Below the pieces are notes generated by a model. It made no database searches. It was not told where the DNA came from and saw nothing but the letters and a program-made list of their open reading frames with translations. The position numbers and the translations under genes are program-made. A stretch of 64,000 nt of DNA, taken from the NCBI GenBank assembly GCA_963281255.1, contig OY725491.1:2170001-2234000 (forward strand), in the 5' to 3' direction. Shown here piece after piece: positions 1 through 10,961 of the stretch; position 1 is the first letter of the stretch, and each line of letters begins with the position of its first letter. Source of the stretch: Aphrocallistes beatrix (lineage: Eukaryota > Porifera > Hexactinellida > Sceptrulophora > Aphrocallistidae).

Positions 1-220
1 CTGGCTTCCAACGGTTGACATGGGGTTTTAAGGGTGTAGATTTTGAATATTATATTTTCGGATCTTTATGATAAATTATTTGTTAACTTTTGTTTTTTAT
101 ATAAAGTAAATAAATTCCCAAAATGGGTTATAGTGAGTAACTTCAGGCGCCCGCAAGGCGACTCTGCGACACAAAGTGTCCGCAAGCGCGCAGCACAAAC
201 AAACGAAACGCGCTTGTAAA
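1..220 (-). repeat. Fragment of variant-B GC-module repeat
   Basis: This stretch is an inverted, diverged copy of 57568-57790. Both contain the same AT-rich tail (including CAACGGTTGACATGGGGTTTT near position 10) followed by a GC-rich module with GCGCGC and GACACAAAGTGTC-type palindromes (about 147-215). The element is cut by the window start. From 221 to about 1020 I see no gene, only AT-rich sequence with a TGACGTCA and GGGCGGG pair near 871-890. Confidence 0.7.
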
Positions 221-1024
221 TGATAAATCGTGTGGAGTCAAATGTATATTATATTTTTCACATCCAACATCCTTTTAATTATACTGGTAAATTCATTAGG
301 AAATTAGTTGGAATTTTGATTTTAAACAAGTTCTAACTTGTATGGCATAGAACCATTGGATATTAAAAGGAGTAATTACATCCAAAAATTACAATGTACT
401 GCCTAATGTTTTTGGATCAAAATTTTATTAATAAGTATCATTGATTTGAATCGAACAACCCTGAAATTTTTGCTTGTCTGCTGTATTTTAAAATTATAAA
501 TTTTTTTGTATTGTGTTATATCAAGACTAAATTGCCTTTGAAATCTAGTTCATTCGTCTCGCAGATATCATACTAATGCTGTATAGTTACGGTGCATAAG
601 TAATGGAGCACTTGATAAGTTTCAGAAACCTTATTGGTAGTGCGAAAAGTCATGCATTGACTAGCACTTACATCTTCCCCGGAAGATGTTGGCTTTTGAC
701 CAACATCTTCCAAAACCAGACATCCAACGTAACATATGTTGTGTGTTTGTTTGTTTGTCTATAATTAAAATAAAATACTATACGTTGTATAAAGCTGAAA
801 ATTTGTAAACAGGGGTAATTTTACACGCTGACAACGATTTATTTGTTTTCTAAGCGAAATATGGGAAACTGACGTCACGACGGGCGGGAATTTTGAATAA
901 CTCTTCTCTACTTTTGACTGCATCTGTACGAAATTCAGTGTGTATGTATTAGTAGAATCCACTATGTTTAATCGTCCTACTAATTTTCAAATGTTTCCAT
1001 TAAAATTTGTTTATGAATAAAATA

Positions 1025-1530
1025 TACTATCAAGCTTCGCTTGCTAGTTATGTACTATAACAAGCGCGCTTCGCGGCTGGCAGGAGCCTGGGGTCACATT
1101 TATTAATTATAAGAGAAATAACATCTCTAAATAAGTCTCTCCTACTGTTATCATCGATATCGCACGTAAAATTACCAAATTTATCAATTTTTAAATTTTT
1201 AATGTGTAATTATTACGTCATAACAGAGTGATGAGTCATCATTTTCTAGTATACAGATTCTATTAAAATTTCAGCCTTCTTTCTCCTATAATGGCTGAGT
1301 TATGCTCGAATAACTATTGCTTAACTTATAAAAGTGTGACAATGGCGTCATAATTCCATGATGAGTCAACATTTTGCTCTGAGCTCAGAACTTAGCGTAT
1401 AGTCAAAATACTCTCACATACCAAAAATCAGCTTTCTGCGCCCTGCATTTTCTTCAATCAATTCGTTACAGATATATATCTATATCATATATACACACAT
1501 GCACATTAATTGAGTTTTAATAGTAAGGAA
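1025..1530 (+). mobile_element. Family-A nonautonomous element, degraded copy
   Basis: A copy of the commonest repeat in the window. Landmarks are the GC module (about 1055-1100), the conserved core with TGAGTCATCA (about 1232), a second conserved segment ending in CTTCAATCAATTCGTTACAG (about 1452), a short TA-rich stretch, and the terminal motif GAGTTTTAATAGTAAGGA (1514-1531). The opposite terminal motif is missing. It has no coding capacity. Confidence 0.75.
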
Positions 1531-1601
1531 ACCTGAAAGTTCAGGCATTATACATAATAAGATCATGCTTGCATAGTTCTTACTTGAATAGACTTGATAA
1601 A

Positions 1602-1801
1602 TCACCCCCACTTTAAATTCTGATCATGCCATTTAGTGAAATCTAGGAGATTCTCAAGTAGGCGAATTTTGACCACCAGCTCACATTTGGCAACCGCATC
1701 AGCTGTTTCCTGCTTTCCAAGGTTTTTCTGATTCCTGGATGATATAGCTAAATAAAAATCATTGCGAGAAAAATTTCGGAGAGATGCTACCCGTACCTCA
1801 T
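1602..1801 (-). other. Candidate terminal exon, unrecognised
   Basis: On the minus strand a TGTTAG acceptor-like site precedes about 66 codons of open, protein-like sequence ending in TGA at 1602. Charged and hydrophobic residues alternate (for example KQETADAVAKCELVVKIRLL). I do not recognise the family. Its upstream exons would have to lie beyond the plus-strand gene at 1936-3126, so a gene fragment or chance open frame is as likely as a real exon. Confidence 0.25.
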
Positions 1802-1935
1802 CTAACACATGTACATTCAATTAAAATTGTTCATTAATGCATTGACATATAATAAATTATTTACTTTTTAATGGAATTTTTCTATTTTTATTATGAGTCT
1901 TTTTTTCTCGCTTTAGATTATCTTCTACAAAGAGA

Positions 1936-3126
1936 ATGGCTGAATCCGTTCCAGAAAAAAGTCAACTGCAACCTAAAAGTTACTTGGTGCCATATGGCCA
2001 CGTTCCTTACAGCCCTTCGTTGCCTACAGCAATGGGGCCACTTTGGGATTTCCCGATCGAGTGGTGGTACTATGTAGGCTGGGCTCACCACAGTGATCAC
2101 CCGGGTTCGGAGCAGTTTACCATTTTCATTACCTTAACACGAAAAGAAGGTTCTAAGGCAGACATCCTTTATGGGATTGGCGATCATTCCAACAAAAAAT
2201 TCCATGCAAATACCATTTCGACTACTGGTGATTTTCCACCTCCAACGTCTACCTCCTGGTCAGTTAAAACGGACAGGACAAATTCCGAAGGACATATGTC
2301 CTGCCATCTTGTCTCTGGGATCCTTGGTCTGCCTGGAGCTACATATAAAGTTGAAATGAATGATTCGTCAAAATGTGTCTCTGCAACGTTAATGTTGAAA
2401 GACACATTTGGCATGGTTTTGGAGTTTGCAACAAACAGCGCTGTTTCTCCGACTAAGAGTACTTATGAGTTTTCCATGCCATCTCAATCTATCCAACCTG
2501 GCAGTTCCATAAAAATAGGAGAAAATATAACTACGCTAGCAGGTGGCAATATCTGGTTAGACCGACAAGCTGTACTAAGCACTTCAGTTCATTCCCCTCA
2601 TAAGAGTATATTAACTGAACTTCACTCCCACCATCTAGGAAAATGGCAAAAACAGTTATACAAGGGGAACTGGCTGGCTGTGGTGATGGAAGATGCAGTC
2701 TTCAATTTGGCCTTCATTTGGCCTAGTGAAAAGCAACAATGGATTGTCGGGGATGAGCTTAATCCCCCAATACCTCCCACATTTAAGTTTGGGATGAAAT
2801 ATCCACGACTTCATAAATGGAATCCAGTCTCTCCGATAGTGGGAGTCACTGTACTAGACACAACTGATTTCGATCTCAATATTGCAGATCCAAAAGACCC
2901 AAAGAATTCGCCTCATTGGACATCTCCATTCAGTGGCAATACCTACTGTTCAGCTTGGGTACTGATGCTAGAGGGGAAACATTACAAAATGGATGCTTTA
3001 GTCCCTGGATCGGAAGTGGGTGTGCCAGGTTACCAGTTTTTTGACGGGGCTGCATGTATCAAAGACGCTGATGATCAGCAGTTGCGAGGACATGCCTTTA
3101 TTGAGCAGATGGGCTATAATAACTGA
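1936..3126 (+). CDS. AttH/CrtC-like lipocalin-fold protein, single exon
   Basis: Encodes 396 aa with no intron. The family call rests on the hallmark EWWYYVGW near residues 42-49, the mid-protein GNIWLDRQ (about 204-211), a WLAVVMEDA-type strand, and the C-terminal GHAFIEQMGY. All are typical of the AttH / carotenoid 1,2-hydratase (CrtC, hydroxyneurosporene synthase) superfamily, which forms two lipocalin-like barrels and includes fungal hydratases. There is no signal peptide, so it is probably cytosolic. The start is the first Met of the frame, 15 nt after a pyrimidine-rich TTTAG that could be the acceptor of a 5' UTR intron. The substrate cannot be told from sequence; a hydratase-like role is family-based inference. 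An intronless gene of a mainly bacterial and fungal family among multi-exon animal genes suggests possible lateral acquisition. Confidence 0.8.
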   Translation: MAESVPEKSQLQPKSYLVPYGHVPYSPSLPTAMGPLWDFPIEWWYYVGWAHHSDHPGSEQFTIFITLTRKEGSKADILYGIGDHSNKKFHANTISTTGDFPPPTSTSWSVKTDRTNSEGHMSCHLVSGILGLPGATYKVEMNDSSKCVSATLMLKDTFGMVLEFATNSAVSPTKSTYEFSMPSQSIQPGSSIKIGENITTLAGGNIWLDRQAVLSTSVHSPHKSILTELHSHHLGKWQKQLYKGNWLAVVMEDAVFNLAFIWPSEKQQWIVGDELNPPIPPTFKFGMKYPRLHKWNPVSPIVGVTVLDTTDFDLNIADPKDPKNSPHWTSPFSGNTYCSAWVLMLEGKHYKMDALVPGSEVGVPGYQFFDGAACIKDADDQQLRGHAFIEQMGYNN

Positions 3127-3480
3127 TTTATAGTTCAATTTTTTTAGAATACTTTAGAACTACTCGACTAGCTACTAGTTAAACCCTATTGCATAAGTTT
3201 AGAATGTTCTTATTGTTATACCTTGCTAGTTATGTATGTCATATTTAGTATCTCATATTTTATTGATGAAATTCTATTTTTACTACATGCTCGCTTGTTT
3301 ATATCTAAACCCTCGCGTTCTTACGAGCAAATTTCTACTGCTGACGTACAACTAGAATTAACTGTATAAATAAGGAATAATATTGAAAGGTCCTGAAAAT
3401 CAATAATATTTAACAAATATGTAGTTTGAAACTTACAGTTACTGAAATATAAAATTGTCGATGCATTGCACTGGGACTAG

Positions 3481-3720
3481 CCTACTCTATATAAGGCCTG
3501 TAGGGGTTCGTTTAGGGGGGCCCCCAGTTTCGGGGGGACCCCCTAAATTGAAAATTCTGCCATCATATTTAGGGAGGCCCTTGAAATATGGGGGGGCTTC
3601 CCCCAAATTGAACATTGTAATCTTTTCAATAGGGCCTCCCCATTTGAATTACACACTAGTTCTCTTTTACGGAGGCCCCCTCCAAACTTGTTCTCCTGGT
3701 GGTAAACTACAGTCAAATCC
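3481..3720. repeat. GC-rich low-complexity repeat
   Basis: It begins with GCCTACTCTATATAAGGCCT (about 3480-3499), the terminal motif of the 48738-50631 element. It continues with G/C-run repeats spaced roughly 50-70 bp apart (GGGGGGCCCCC, GGGGGGACCCCCT, GGGAGGCCC, GGGGGGGCTTCCCCC). It looks like a degraded element end with local amplification. Between 3127 and 3480 only the 3' flank of the AttH-like gene is visible. Confidence 0.5.
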
Positions 3721-3970
3721 AAGTTGAGTGTTCTATCATTTATTGGAACGAAGTCACTTGGATGATTTGAATGAGTTGGTTTTTGTGGCGTGTTGACTTG
3801 CATTCAAAATCGAAATTATCAATTTTGGGTATACTAATCATTTCTCGGGACAGATGCAACAATATTTAAGAAATTTGTACTACTTAGTGAGTACATGGCC
3901 TACTTAATACACGGCTGATGATTTTTCAAGAAATTAACACAAATATTACCTAATTTCTCTGAAATATCAG

Positions 3971-4199
3971 CCGATATGTTCTCTTCTATGGATTTGAGAG
4001 GTTTAACTGGACAAAAAATCAAAATAATCAGTGATCGAATGTATACATTACTTATTTCTTATCTCAATTGGAAGCAATGCCGTAGTGCGAATGAACAAAT
4101 CCCTGATCTGATCCGACATTCAATTGAGAATATTAAGCCTAGTACTAAAGAAAATTCAGAAAATTCATTCAGAAACGACTTTCTGAATATCTACTCAAG
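3971..4199 (+). other. Candidate internal exon, unrecognised
   Basis: An AATATCAG acceptor-like site precedes an open frame (Met at 3976) of about 75 codons ending at a plausible CAAG/GTTAGT donor. The translation is lysine- and asparagine-rich with no motif I recognise, and no partner exon was found within a few kb. It could be a real exon of an unplaced gene or chance. Confidence 0.2.
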
Positions 4200-4330
4200 G
4201 TTAGTTCTTGATTTTAAAATTATATGTAGTTAGTTACGTATGTTTGTTTAATGTACTTAATATTCAATCATGGTTTTGTTTTTTAACTATTTGATATAGT
4301 TTAACTGATTTGAGTAGAAACGGCTGCAAA

Positions 4331-4561
4331 GATTGGCGTAGCTGGGATTGGTCCTAGGGTGCCTGGGATCCCCAAAATTTCCAACTCTCAGAGCACTAGC
4401 AAAAATATTATACATAAATTGCTAATCATCAAGATTTTTCTGGATTATCCCAGAATTTGCAAAGAATCTCAGTCAAAATTTATTATTTTTAGAATTCCAT
4501 CAATCCAAATTGTATTGTATGTACAGGGCACCCCCAAGTGTTCGAACCCAGCTACGCCACT
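4331..4561. mobile_element. hAT-like MITE with GGCTGCAAA target duplication
   Basis: Inverted ends read TGGCGTAGCTGGG and CCCAGCTACGCCA. The flanking 9 bp GGCTGCAAA occurs on both sides (4322-4330 and 4562-4570), close to the 8-bp duplication expected of hAT elements. About 230 bp, noncoding. Confidence 0.6.
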
Positions 4562-4689
4562 GGCTGCAAACTATATCAGCTACAACCAAAAAGGCTACAA
4601 ACCATTATAGCTACAAACCATAAGAGGTATAATTATTTATATATTTTGCTCCCATATAAATGTAAGATTCACCTTGGAGTATTAAGTTT

Positions 4690-5353
4690 TTCAGGAAGTT
4701 GCTACCCTACAGTACATATCACGAGTTATCGCCATTGTATATGATGGCAATGATTGTAATAGGTGGCACAGTTTGAAAATGTTATACATTGTGGGAGAGT
4801 AATCGAGTGGAAAGATTATAAAGTGAGTACCGTATTGCTTCGAATAAGCGCCCGGGCGCTTATTTATTTCGTGCACCCTTTAGACCCGGCGCTTATTCAA
4901 GCCCCGGCGCTTATTTTTTTCATTCGCTATTTTGACCCGGCGCTCTTTTCTTGTTTACTACATTGACTGGCACTTTTGTTTTTGTCACAACTTAGAATGT
5001 TAGTTCTATTAAAAAAGGATAATGTAATGTTTCAAAAAGCACTTGTATCTATGCCACTACTGAGAATACTAGTTTGATATGATATTCAGAGAACTAAAAT
5101 GCCCCGTGTCCGACGCTTATTCGAGCCCCGGCGCTTATTTATTTCGCTCACCCTTCAGACCCGGCGCTTATTCAAGCCCCAGCGCTTATTCAGGGAAATA
5201 CGGTAATTGAAATGTGGAAAAATCGAATTTGAAGTCAAATTAAGCGTATCTCTTGCAAATTAAATGCCATTTACTCGCTAAATAGAATAGTATTATAGGT
5301 AACTATTTATATGGAAAATTTTGGGGTGTACGAATACTTTTGTCCAGGCAATG
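4690..5353. mobile_element. Left-truncated Tc1-type foldback MITE
   Basis: The right end reads GAATACTTTTGTCCAGGCAATG, matching the ends of 24585-25042 and 50911-51947. The body (GGTGGCACAGTTTGAAAA, about 4761) aligns with 51730-51947. The left terminal repeat is missing. A second MITE (4830-5203) is inserted in it. Confidence 0.65.
4830..5203. mobile_element. MITE with CCGTATT ends, inserted at TA
   Basis: Inverted ends CCGTATT and AATACGG are flanked by TA on both sides. The interior is built of repeated GGCGCTTATT and GAATAAGCGCC blocks. The related element at 51690-51947 carries the uninterrupted sequence (AAGTGAGTAATTCGAA), which shows the pre-insertion site. TA target use fits the Tc1/mariner superfamily. 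Confidence 0.75.
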
Positions 5354-5394
5354 TATAATAAATTGTTTAGCATAGAACTGAGATGTGAATAGGT

Positions 5395-5525
5395 TAAAAC
5401 CCTTAGATTACCTGGGGTCATTTCTATTTATAGTAAAGACCCACACTTCTAAGGTTTCCCCGCCCAAAATGCCTTAACAGGAAATGAGTTAGCAAAAATA
5501 TAGCACCATTTAAGGGTTTAATACA
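5395..5525. repeat. Dispersed repeat, inverted relative to 48840-48965
   Basis: The segment with GGGGTCATTTCTATTTATAG and CCCCGCCCAAAATG reappears in reverse complement near 48840-48965. A more diverged version lies near 14655-14760 (and its copy near 35610-35715). The parent element is not identified. Confidence 0.55.
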
Positions 5526-5785
5526 AAAAATGTAGAATTTTTTAATCTAGTGTTGCTACAATCCAGTGTTGCTATGGAAAAGTGCTTTATTCAGTTGGGG
5601 TCATATCTTGAAAACCACAAGAGCTAGACATTCAAATATAATTCCATTTGATAGCGAATAAACTAGTTCCAATTAAGTGATAATATAATTTATTTTTCTA
5701 AATTCAATGGTTTACGAGTTATTAGACAATTTATCATACTAGTCACATTTGGTAATTTGGACATACGTACCTAATTTACAGAATG

Positions 5786-5805
5786 GAACGGAACGGAACG
5801 GAACC
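5786..5805. repeat. Short GGAAC tandem repeat
   Basis: Four consecutive GGAAC units, AT-rich on both sides. No coding context. Confidence 0.7.
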
Positions 5806-5879
5806 ATTGAGTAGGCTATGATTTAATCTTATAATATAATAGAGTGAATTTACACATAATGAAGATTTTACTTATCATC

Positions 5880-6390
5880 GAAGTTTGAATAATTCACGAT
5901 AGATGTCAAAGAAACACCAGAATTACTTCGTAACAGAGCCATCGGCATGATAATCGGTGGGATGATGCAGAAAGATGTTGTCAAGAGTTGTGTGAAAACC
6001 CTCTCAGAACGATTCAGCATTGGTGGGCACGATACCGACGGGGAGAAGATCTCAGATAGGGGATGGGCGTCCAACAACACTAACAAGGGTAGCAAAAATT
6101 GTAATCTCTAAATCTCTTGGAAAATTCGCCAGTGAACTAGAAAAATTGCGACTAGATTGGAGCATAAGGGTCATGATATCTCTAAATCGACTGTTCATCG
6201 ATATTTGAAGGAAACTCTAAGAGCGACTTCGTATAAAAGACAAAGATTCACAAAATTGCCCAAAACAGAGGGAAAATCGCCTGGATTTTTGTAATGAAGG
6301 GAAAAATTGGGGTGTAGAGGAATGGAAACGAGTCCTATGCAGTGACGAATCGCTTTACGAACTGTTTCATCCCAGTTCAGTCCAAAATGT
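5880..6390 (+). pseudogene. Decayed Tc1-family transposase
   Basis: Plus-strand frames with several stops and frameshifts preserve a Tc1-type transposase trace. An N-terminal helix-turn-helix-like segment is followed by GHDISKSTVHRYLKETL (about 6167-6217) and, in another frame, a piece resembling the first catalytic region (VLCSDESLYELF, about 6333-6366). SDES carries the presumed first Asp of the DDE/D triad. The C-terminal catalytic part is absent. Clearly nonfunctional. Confidence 0.65.
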
Positions 6391-7869
6391 TCGCTAAATA
6401 TTTAATGTTATATTCTTAAACTTCAAGGACCGCCATAGTTTGTTCTTCTCAACCGATAATATCAACGATTGTTTGTTCAAATTAATTGGATCTATCTGGA
6501 AAAGTACCTCACAGACGGGATGGGAGTATCTTTCAAGCTTATTGCAAATTCACAGGCACTATCAAACCCGCCGATTGATAGGCCCTTCTCTACGCTCCTA
6601 TTCATAGCAAGGGTCCCTAACCAGGGGGTGTACACTCCCGGTGCAATGCGATGTTTATGTAAATATCATTGATATTTACTAGATACTACTCTCGAATTAT
6701 CCCTGTTTAGTTGATTAAATACAGGATTCTTGTTCTCCTTAGCATACTATTCAAAAGATTTATGAGTTATTTATTTTCAAACATTTAATTGTAGTTTAGC
6801 TATTCAAAATCTACAACAGAATTATAGATTCAAGTTTGTTAGTAACTTTAATTATTATGATCAAGTGTAATAAACTGCTACTGTTATGATATAAATGTAC
6901 GAACTATATATACAGCAGAAATGTCAGTCATCCGAACGTGATGGGACCAAAGGGGGTTTGGATACTGAAATGTTCGGATAACTGATATTATACTGTACTC
7001 TTGTAGTGTACTGTACTGATTCGCACTTTCGTATACGTCCAGTATGCTACAACATAAATGCTGCAATAATCAGATAGGTCATATTGAAGGATTGTAGTTG
7101 TCAAATTGGAACTTGCATATTTTCGAATTACTAGGGAACTAATTATTTCACTCCATTCTATGAAGTGGAATATGTATTCCCATCGTCATTTTACATACAA
7201 CGTAATTATCAATTTGCTGTTCATAATAATGTTTGTAATTGAATAGACACGCCCTACTACTCGATTGGAATGGTTGTAGTCAAATATGACGAAAAATACT
7301 AGAATAGAGCATGGTATTCTCTTAGAATTCCACTTATTTGCGTATTCTGACTGTATGGTCAATCATCTTATTGTATTATAATATCAGCATTTAGTGATTA
7401 TTGCTACTTTTCAGAAAACGAAATGCAATGTTATTTTGTGATTAATATTTTTAGATCGTGTCTAGTGAAGAAATGAAATGCTATCAAAATTGTGGTCAAT
7501 TGAGGTAGATCTACTTGATGAGTAAGGGGGACCGAATCTTCACCAAATGTTATCCTACACTTTACAGTTCTTAATTTGAATCAATCAAAGTTTCTTAATT
7601 TTTTTACCACAACATTGAGAGTTATTTTATCAACAAAATGAAACAGATATTTATACACAATGTAGTACGTAGTATTTTTTGTATAAATAATCAATAATTT
7701 TTCAGATTATGTACAGCAGTAATTTAGTAATTAATCTGGCCACTGTCTAGATTTGTGCTGTTAAATTTCCTCCTTGTCCCGGTTCTAGCACACTCCTCTG
7801 CCTCCTTATATTCAAAATTGAATTGTAATCTAAGAATAAGTAAACATGTCATTATATGACTAATATAGT

Positions 7870-8468
7870 ATCCTTACTATTAAAACTCGATTAATGTTTA
7901 TATATATATATATATGTAACGAATTGATTGAAGAAACTGCCAGCCACAGAAAGCTGATTTTTGGCATGTGGGAGTCTTTTGGCTATGGCTCCACTAAATT
8001 CTGAGCTCAGACGAAAATCTCGACTCATCATGGAATTATGACGCCATTGCCACATTTTTTATAATTAGAAATTTCAGTTTTTCGACCATAACTCAACCAT
8101 TTTAGGTGATAGAAGGTTGAAATTCAAATAGAATGTATATATTAATATTCTTCACATGTGATACAACTATCATCAAAAATGATGACTCATCACTTGTTAT
8201 GACATCATCATTACGCATCAAAGTTTTAAAAATTGACAAATTTGGTGATTTTTCGTGCGATATCGACTCCGCTTAATAGGGACACTGTTTAATAGGGTCA
8301 ACCGCTTAATCGGGCCACTTTTGGTAGGACCGGAATAGCTCTCACACATAGAAGCTAATACAAAATATTTTCGGTTAATAGGGTTCTCCGCTTAATCGGG
8401 CAAAATGTCCTCTGACCGATGTGACCCGATTAAGCGGAGTAGACTGTATCGATATCTTTGTTAACATA
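7870..8468 (-). mobile_element. Family-A element truncated against a lectin exon
   Basis: Starts with the terminal motif ATCCTTACTATTAAAACTCG and a (TA)n stretch, then the conserved GTAACGAATTGATTGAAGAA segment and the TGACTCATCA core. It stops without the GC module a few bases from the splice donor of the CTLD exon at 8470. A pogo-like MITE (8263-8446) interrupts it. Confidence 0.75.
8263..8446. mobile_element. pogo/Tigger-like MITE nested in family A
   Basis: Inverted ends carry ACTCCGCTTAAT and its complement (ATTAAGCGGAGT), with a right terminus AGACTG followed by TA. The body repeats 'CGCTTAATCGGG'-type motifs, a pattern known from pogo-related MITEs. A short relative lies at 49745-49826. 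Confidence 0.65.
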
Positions 8469-8469
8469 C

Positions 8470-9820
8470 CTTTTTTACAAACATATGAAGTGCGTATAGA
8501 ATTTAGTCTATCTTTATCGCATCTGTAGTCACTCCAAGTTAGTTCGCTAAATCCGTGGCCATTATCAAAGAAATGTATGCAAGATTCTAATTCTGCAAAA
8601 CGATTTGGTTCACTTTGAGCGAAGTTTTTGTAATCAAAAGTTGTTCCATCTGTCCATCTATAATTTCCTCTCTCCTCTGTTTCACTGAGGCCAATCCAGG
8701 TATAATCCCTCTTATCTCGGATAGAGTTAACTGCGTAGTTTTCTAGATCTGAGTGTATGCTAGTTAGGTGACCTCCCCATTCTACACAGCAGCGCTCTGC
8801 TTCATCCCAAGTTGCACTGTAATCCTGGAAGATGTAGCACTTCCCATTTATAATCAGGTCACACCTCGATTTTTCGATATGTGGACATGTTCCTAGATAG
8901 CAATATGCATTCTTTATAAATTGTTTCTAGGACATACTTATGAAGAAAAAAGGACTGCTTAAAAGCTTAAATCAGTTACTTAGGGTAAAATGTTTTATGA
9001 AGCATCTATGATCTAGATTTTTAAACCTACTTTTTTGACAAATATAAGGTTCTTTGGAATAGCACTCGCGATCATTCCAAGTTGGTTTAATTGCATCTTG
9101 AGGTCGGATGTGGATACAAAATTCATTTCCACCTCTTCCTCCATTATTAGGTTCGCCTGGAGCAAAAATACTGTAGTCATAAGGTGTAGAATCTGACCAC
9201 ACATAAGTTCCTTTCTTGGCAATATCGGTGAGTCCAATCCAAGTACTTTTCTTACTATTACGGATTGAGTTGAGTTGGTTGTTCTGAGCTGCTGAATGTA
9301 TGCTAGCAAGATGACCTCCCCATGCTACACAGCATTCCTCTGCCTTACTCCAGGTGAGAGCTCGGTCGATGTAAACGTAGCAGTTACTTCCAATCCTGAG
9401 ATCACATTTTGGCTTTGAGAAACAAGCATCATTTAGTGATACTATAATATGGAATAAGAGTATAATAAATGCTGATAATATTTAAGATGAATATTTTCAT
9501 CATTTATAGTGTAAAATTAAACGGATATTTTCTGAAAACCTAAAAAGTAGTTTATGTTGATATTATTAATATAAACAGTACTCATTGTATTAATCTGCAG
9601 AATGATATGAGAAGTTTTGATTCCAAATTAATTCCAATGTCTCGAATTTTTTATCTTTTTCCTGTAATATACATTTTTGAAATTAATATAACACAATAGC
9701 CATTATAGATTATGAGTGAGATACCCCTATATAACTTTAATGCTGTAAATAAGGTAAACGGATATACTTACCGGTAAATGTTAGAGTAAATGCGATAATA
9801 GAGAGTTGAGCGATCTTCAT
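8470..9820 (-). CDS. Secreted tandem C-type lectin, EPN type (gene C, copy 1; 3' end unresolved)
   Basis: Exons in transcript order: 9820-9772, 9441-9031, 8892-8470, all phase 1. Exon 1 encodes signal peptide MKIAQLSIIAFTLTFT. Exon 2 is a C-type lectin domain with WGGHLASIHS, an EPN triplet (mannose-type calcium site) and WND. Exon 3 is a second CTLD with CCVEWGGHLTSIHS, EPN, but WSD instead of WND. Cysteine spacing fits long-form CTLDs. At least 294 aa are encoded. After exon 3 a GTATGTTAA donor is seen, but no convincing downstream exon is found: sequence 3' of it is a family-A transposon. Read-through would stay open into the transposon, so the true C-terminus is uncertain. The tandem paralogue is gene B at 10962-13143. 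Likely role: extracellular glycan binding, inferred from the domain. Confidence 0.8.
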
Positions 9821-9872
9821 CTTGTTGTAGTAGTATTGCATATTCAGTGTATTCCATCATAGTTTGGGGGTA

Positions 9873-9879
9873 ATTTATA
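9873..9879 (-). promoter_or_regulatory. TATA box of lectin gene C
   Basis: TATAAAT on the minus strand, 53-59 nt upstream of the start codon at 9820. Paralogous gene B has the same heptamer at nearly the same distance (13191-13197), which supports a conserved core promoter. Copy 2 equivalent: 30828-30834. Confidence 0.5.
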
Positions 9880-10635
9880 GTAAATGCTCTTGAGTAATTA
9901 CTAGGTCATCTCTCTTAAAAAAAGACTACCTTTCTGAGATAATTCCTATCCTCGGATAAAGTGTTGCAACGAATATGATTAATTACTTTTGGAACAGACT
10001 ATATTAATCACTATCTATATATTGTACAATTGATATGATTCATGTAATTCAAGGATGACTATATTATAATGAACTGAGTCAATAGTATGATTCATATTAT
10101 ACAAGCATCTGAGTATTGTTCTGTTGAACATTGCAACAAGTAGTGCTACTCTTCATTAACTCTGTTAGTTGTTGAAGCATATTATTTCCTTCAAATACTT
10201 GTACTAATTCTTTAAATTAGATTCTTTAAATTCAAATAATTCAATTAATAATACTAATACCAGTCAATGTATACGTATAATAGTAAACACACATAATATC
10301 ACACTCTTCTAATCTCATACAGTAATGGGGTCACTCTCTAGCATAATTATTTGAATGTACAAGTATATACTCATTCATTGTTCAATCACATGCAATTCTT
10401 TTGTTCACCCACAGCATTTGTAATCTAGAAATGATTAGAATGATTTAAAATTTACTGGAATTTCATGTAAACTCAGCTATTACACCGATTTAAGTATTGA
10501 AATATTTTCGTCGTTGCAAGGAATAATATTAATAGAATCTTAGAATAAAACATTTAGACGCAGAATTTCCTTTCTATTAAACACACATCAAAAACATGAC
10601 AACAGTAAGTATGTTTTATTATACAGATAAGACCA
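9880..10635. other. Intergenic spacer, no gene seen
   Basis: AT-rich sequence between the promoter of gene C and the 3' side of gene B. No coding region, RNA gene or strong repeat was recognised. Confidence 0.6.
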
Positions 10636-10777
10636 CAGTAGAATCTCGTTAATTCGAACACGGATAATACCACCAACATTTTATCTAATTTAAGGAGGAA
10701 AATACGCACATGTAAACACTGATTAATGAGAACAAACTTGACCATCCCTTGGTGTTCGTTTTAACGAGGCTCTCCTG
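10636..10777. mobile_element. Tigger/pogo-like MITE
   Basis: Ends CAGTAGAATCTCGTTAATTC and the complement of CAGGAGAGCCTCGTTAAAAC form imperfect 26-bp inverted repeats around about 90 bp of AT-rich sequence. The CAGTA..TCTCGTTAATTCGAA terminus is typical of pogo/Tigger-related MITEs. Copy 2: 31591-31732. Confidence 0.65.
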
Positions 10778-10961
10778 CATATCTATGGTTTTCTTGATAA
10801 AAGAAACTGCCAATTAGATGAGTTTTATAATCAGTTGGCTAATTATCAATGGCTTATTTTATATTCTGTTTCCCCGAGTAGATTAGTCTCGATCAAATGA
10901 TTTATATAAATTATTTTCATTTTTTACTAAATCATTAGAAGAGACGTTTGTTAGTTACTAC

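Noticed and set aside
6884-7066. 60-codon minus-strand frame as a possible last exon of gene C
   Set aside because: No acceptor in phase 1, no membrane or FN3 similarity, and it lies beyond a transposon.
9013-9309. 98-codon minus-strand frame overlapping the first CTLD of gene C (and copy at 29968)
   Set aside because: It is the +1 shadow of the real CTLD frame. The conserved WGGHLASIHS, EPN and WND motifs are in the other frame.
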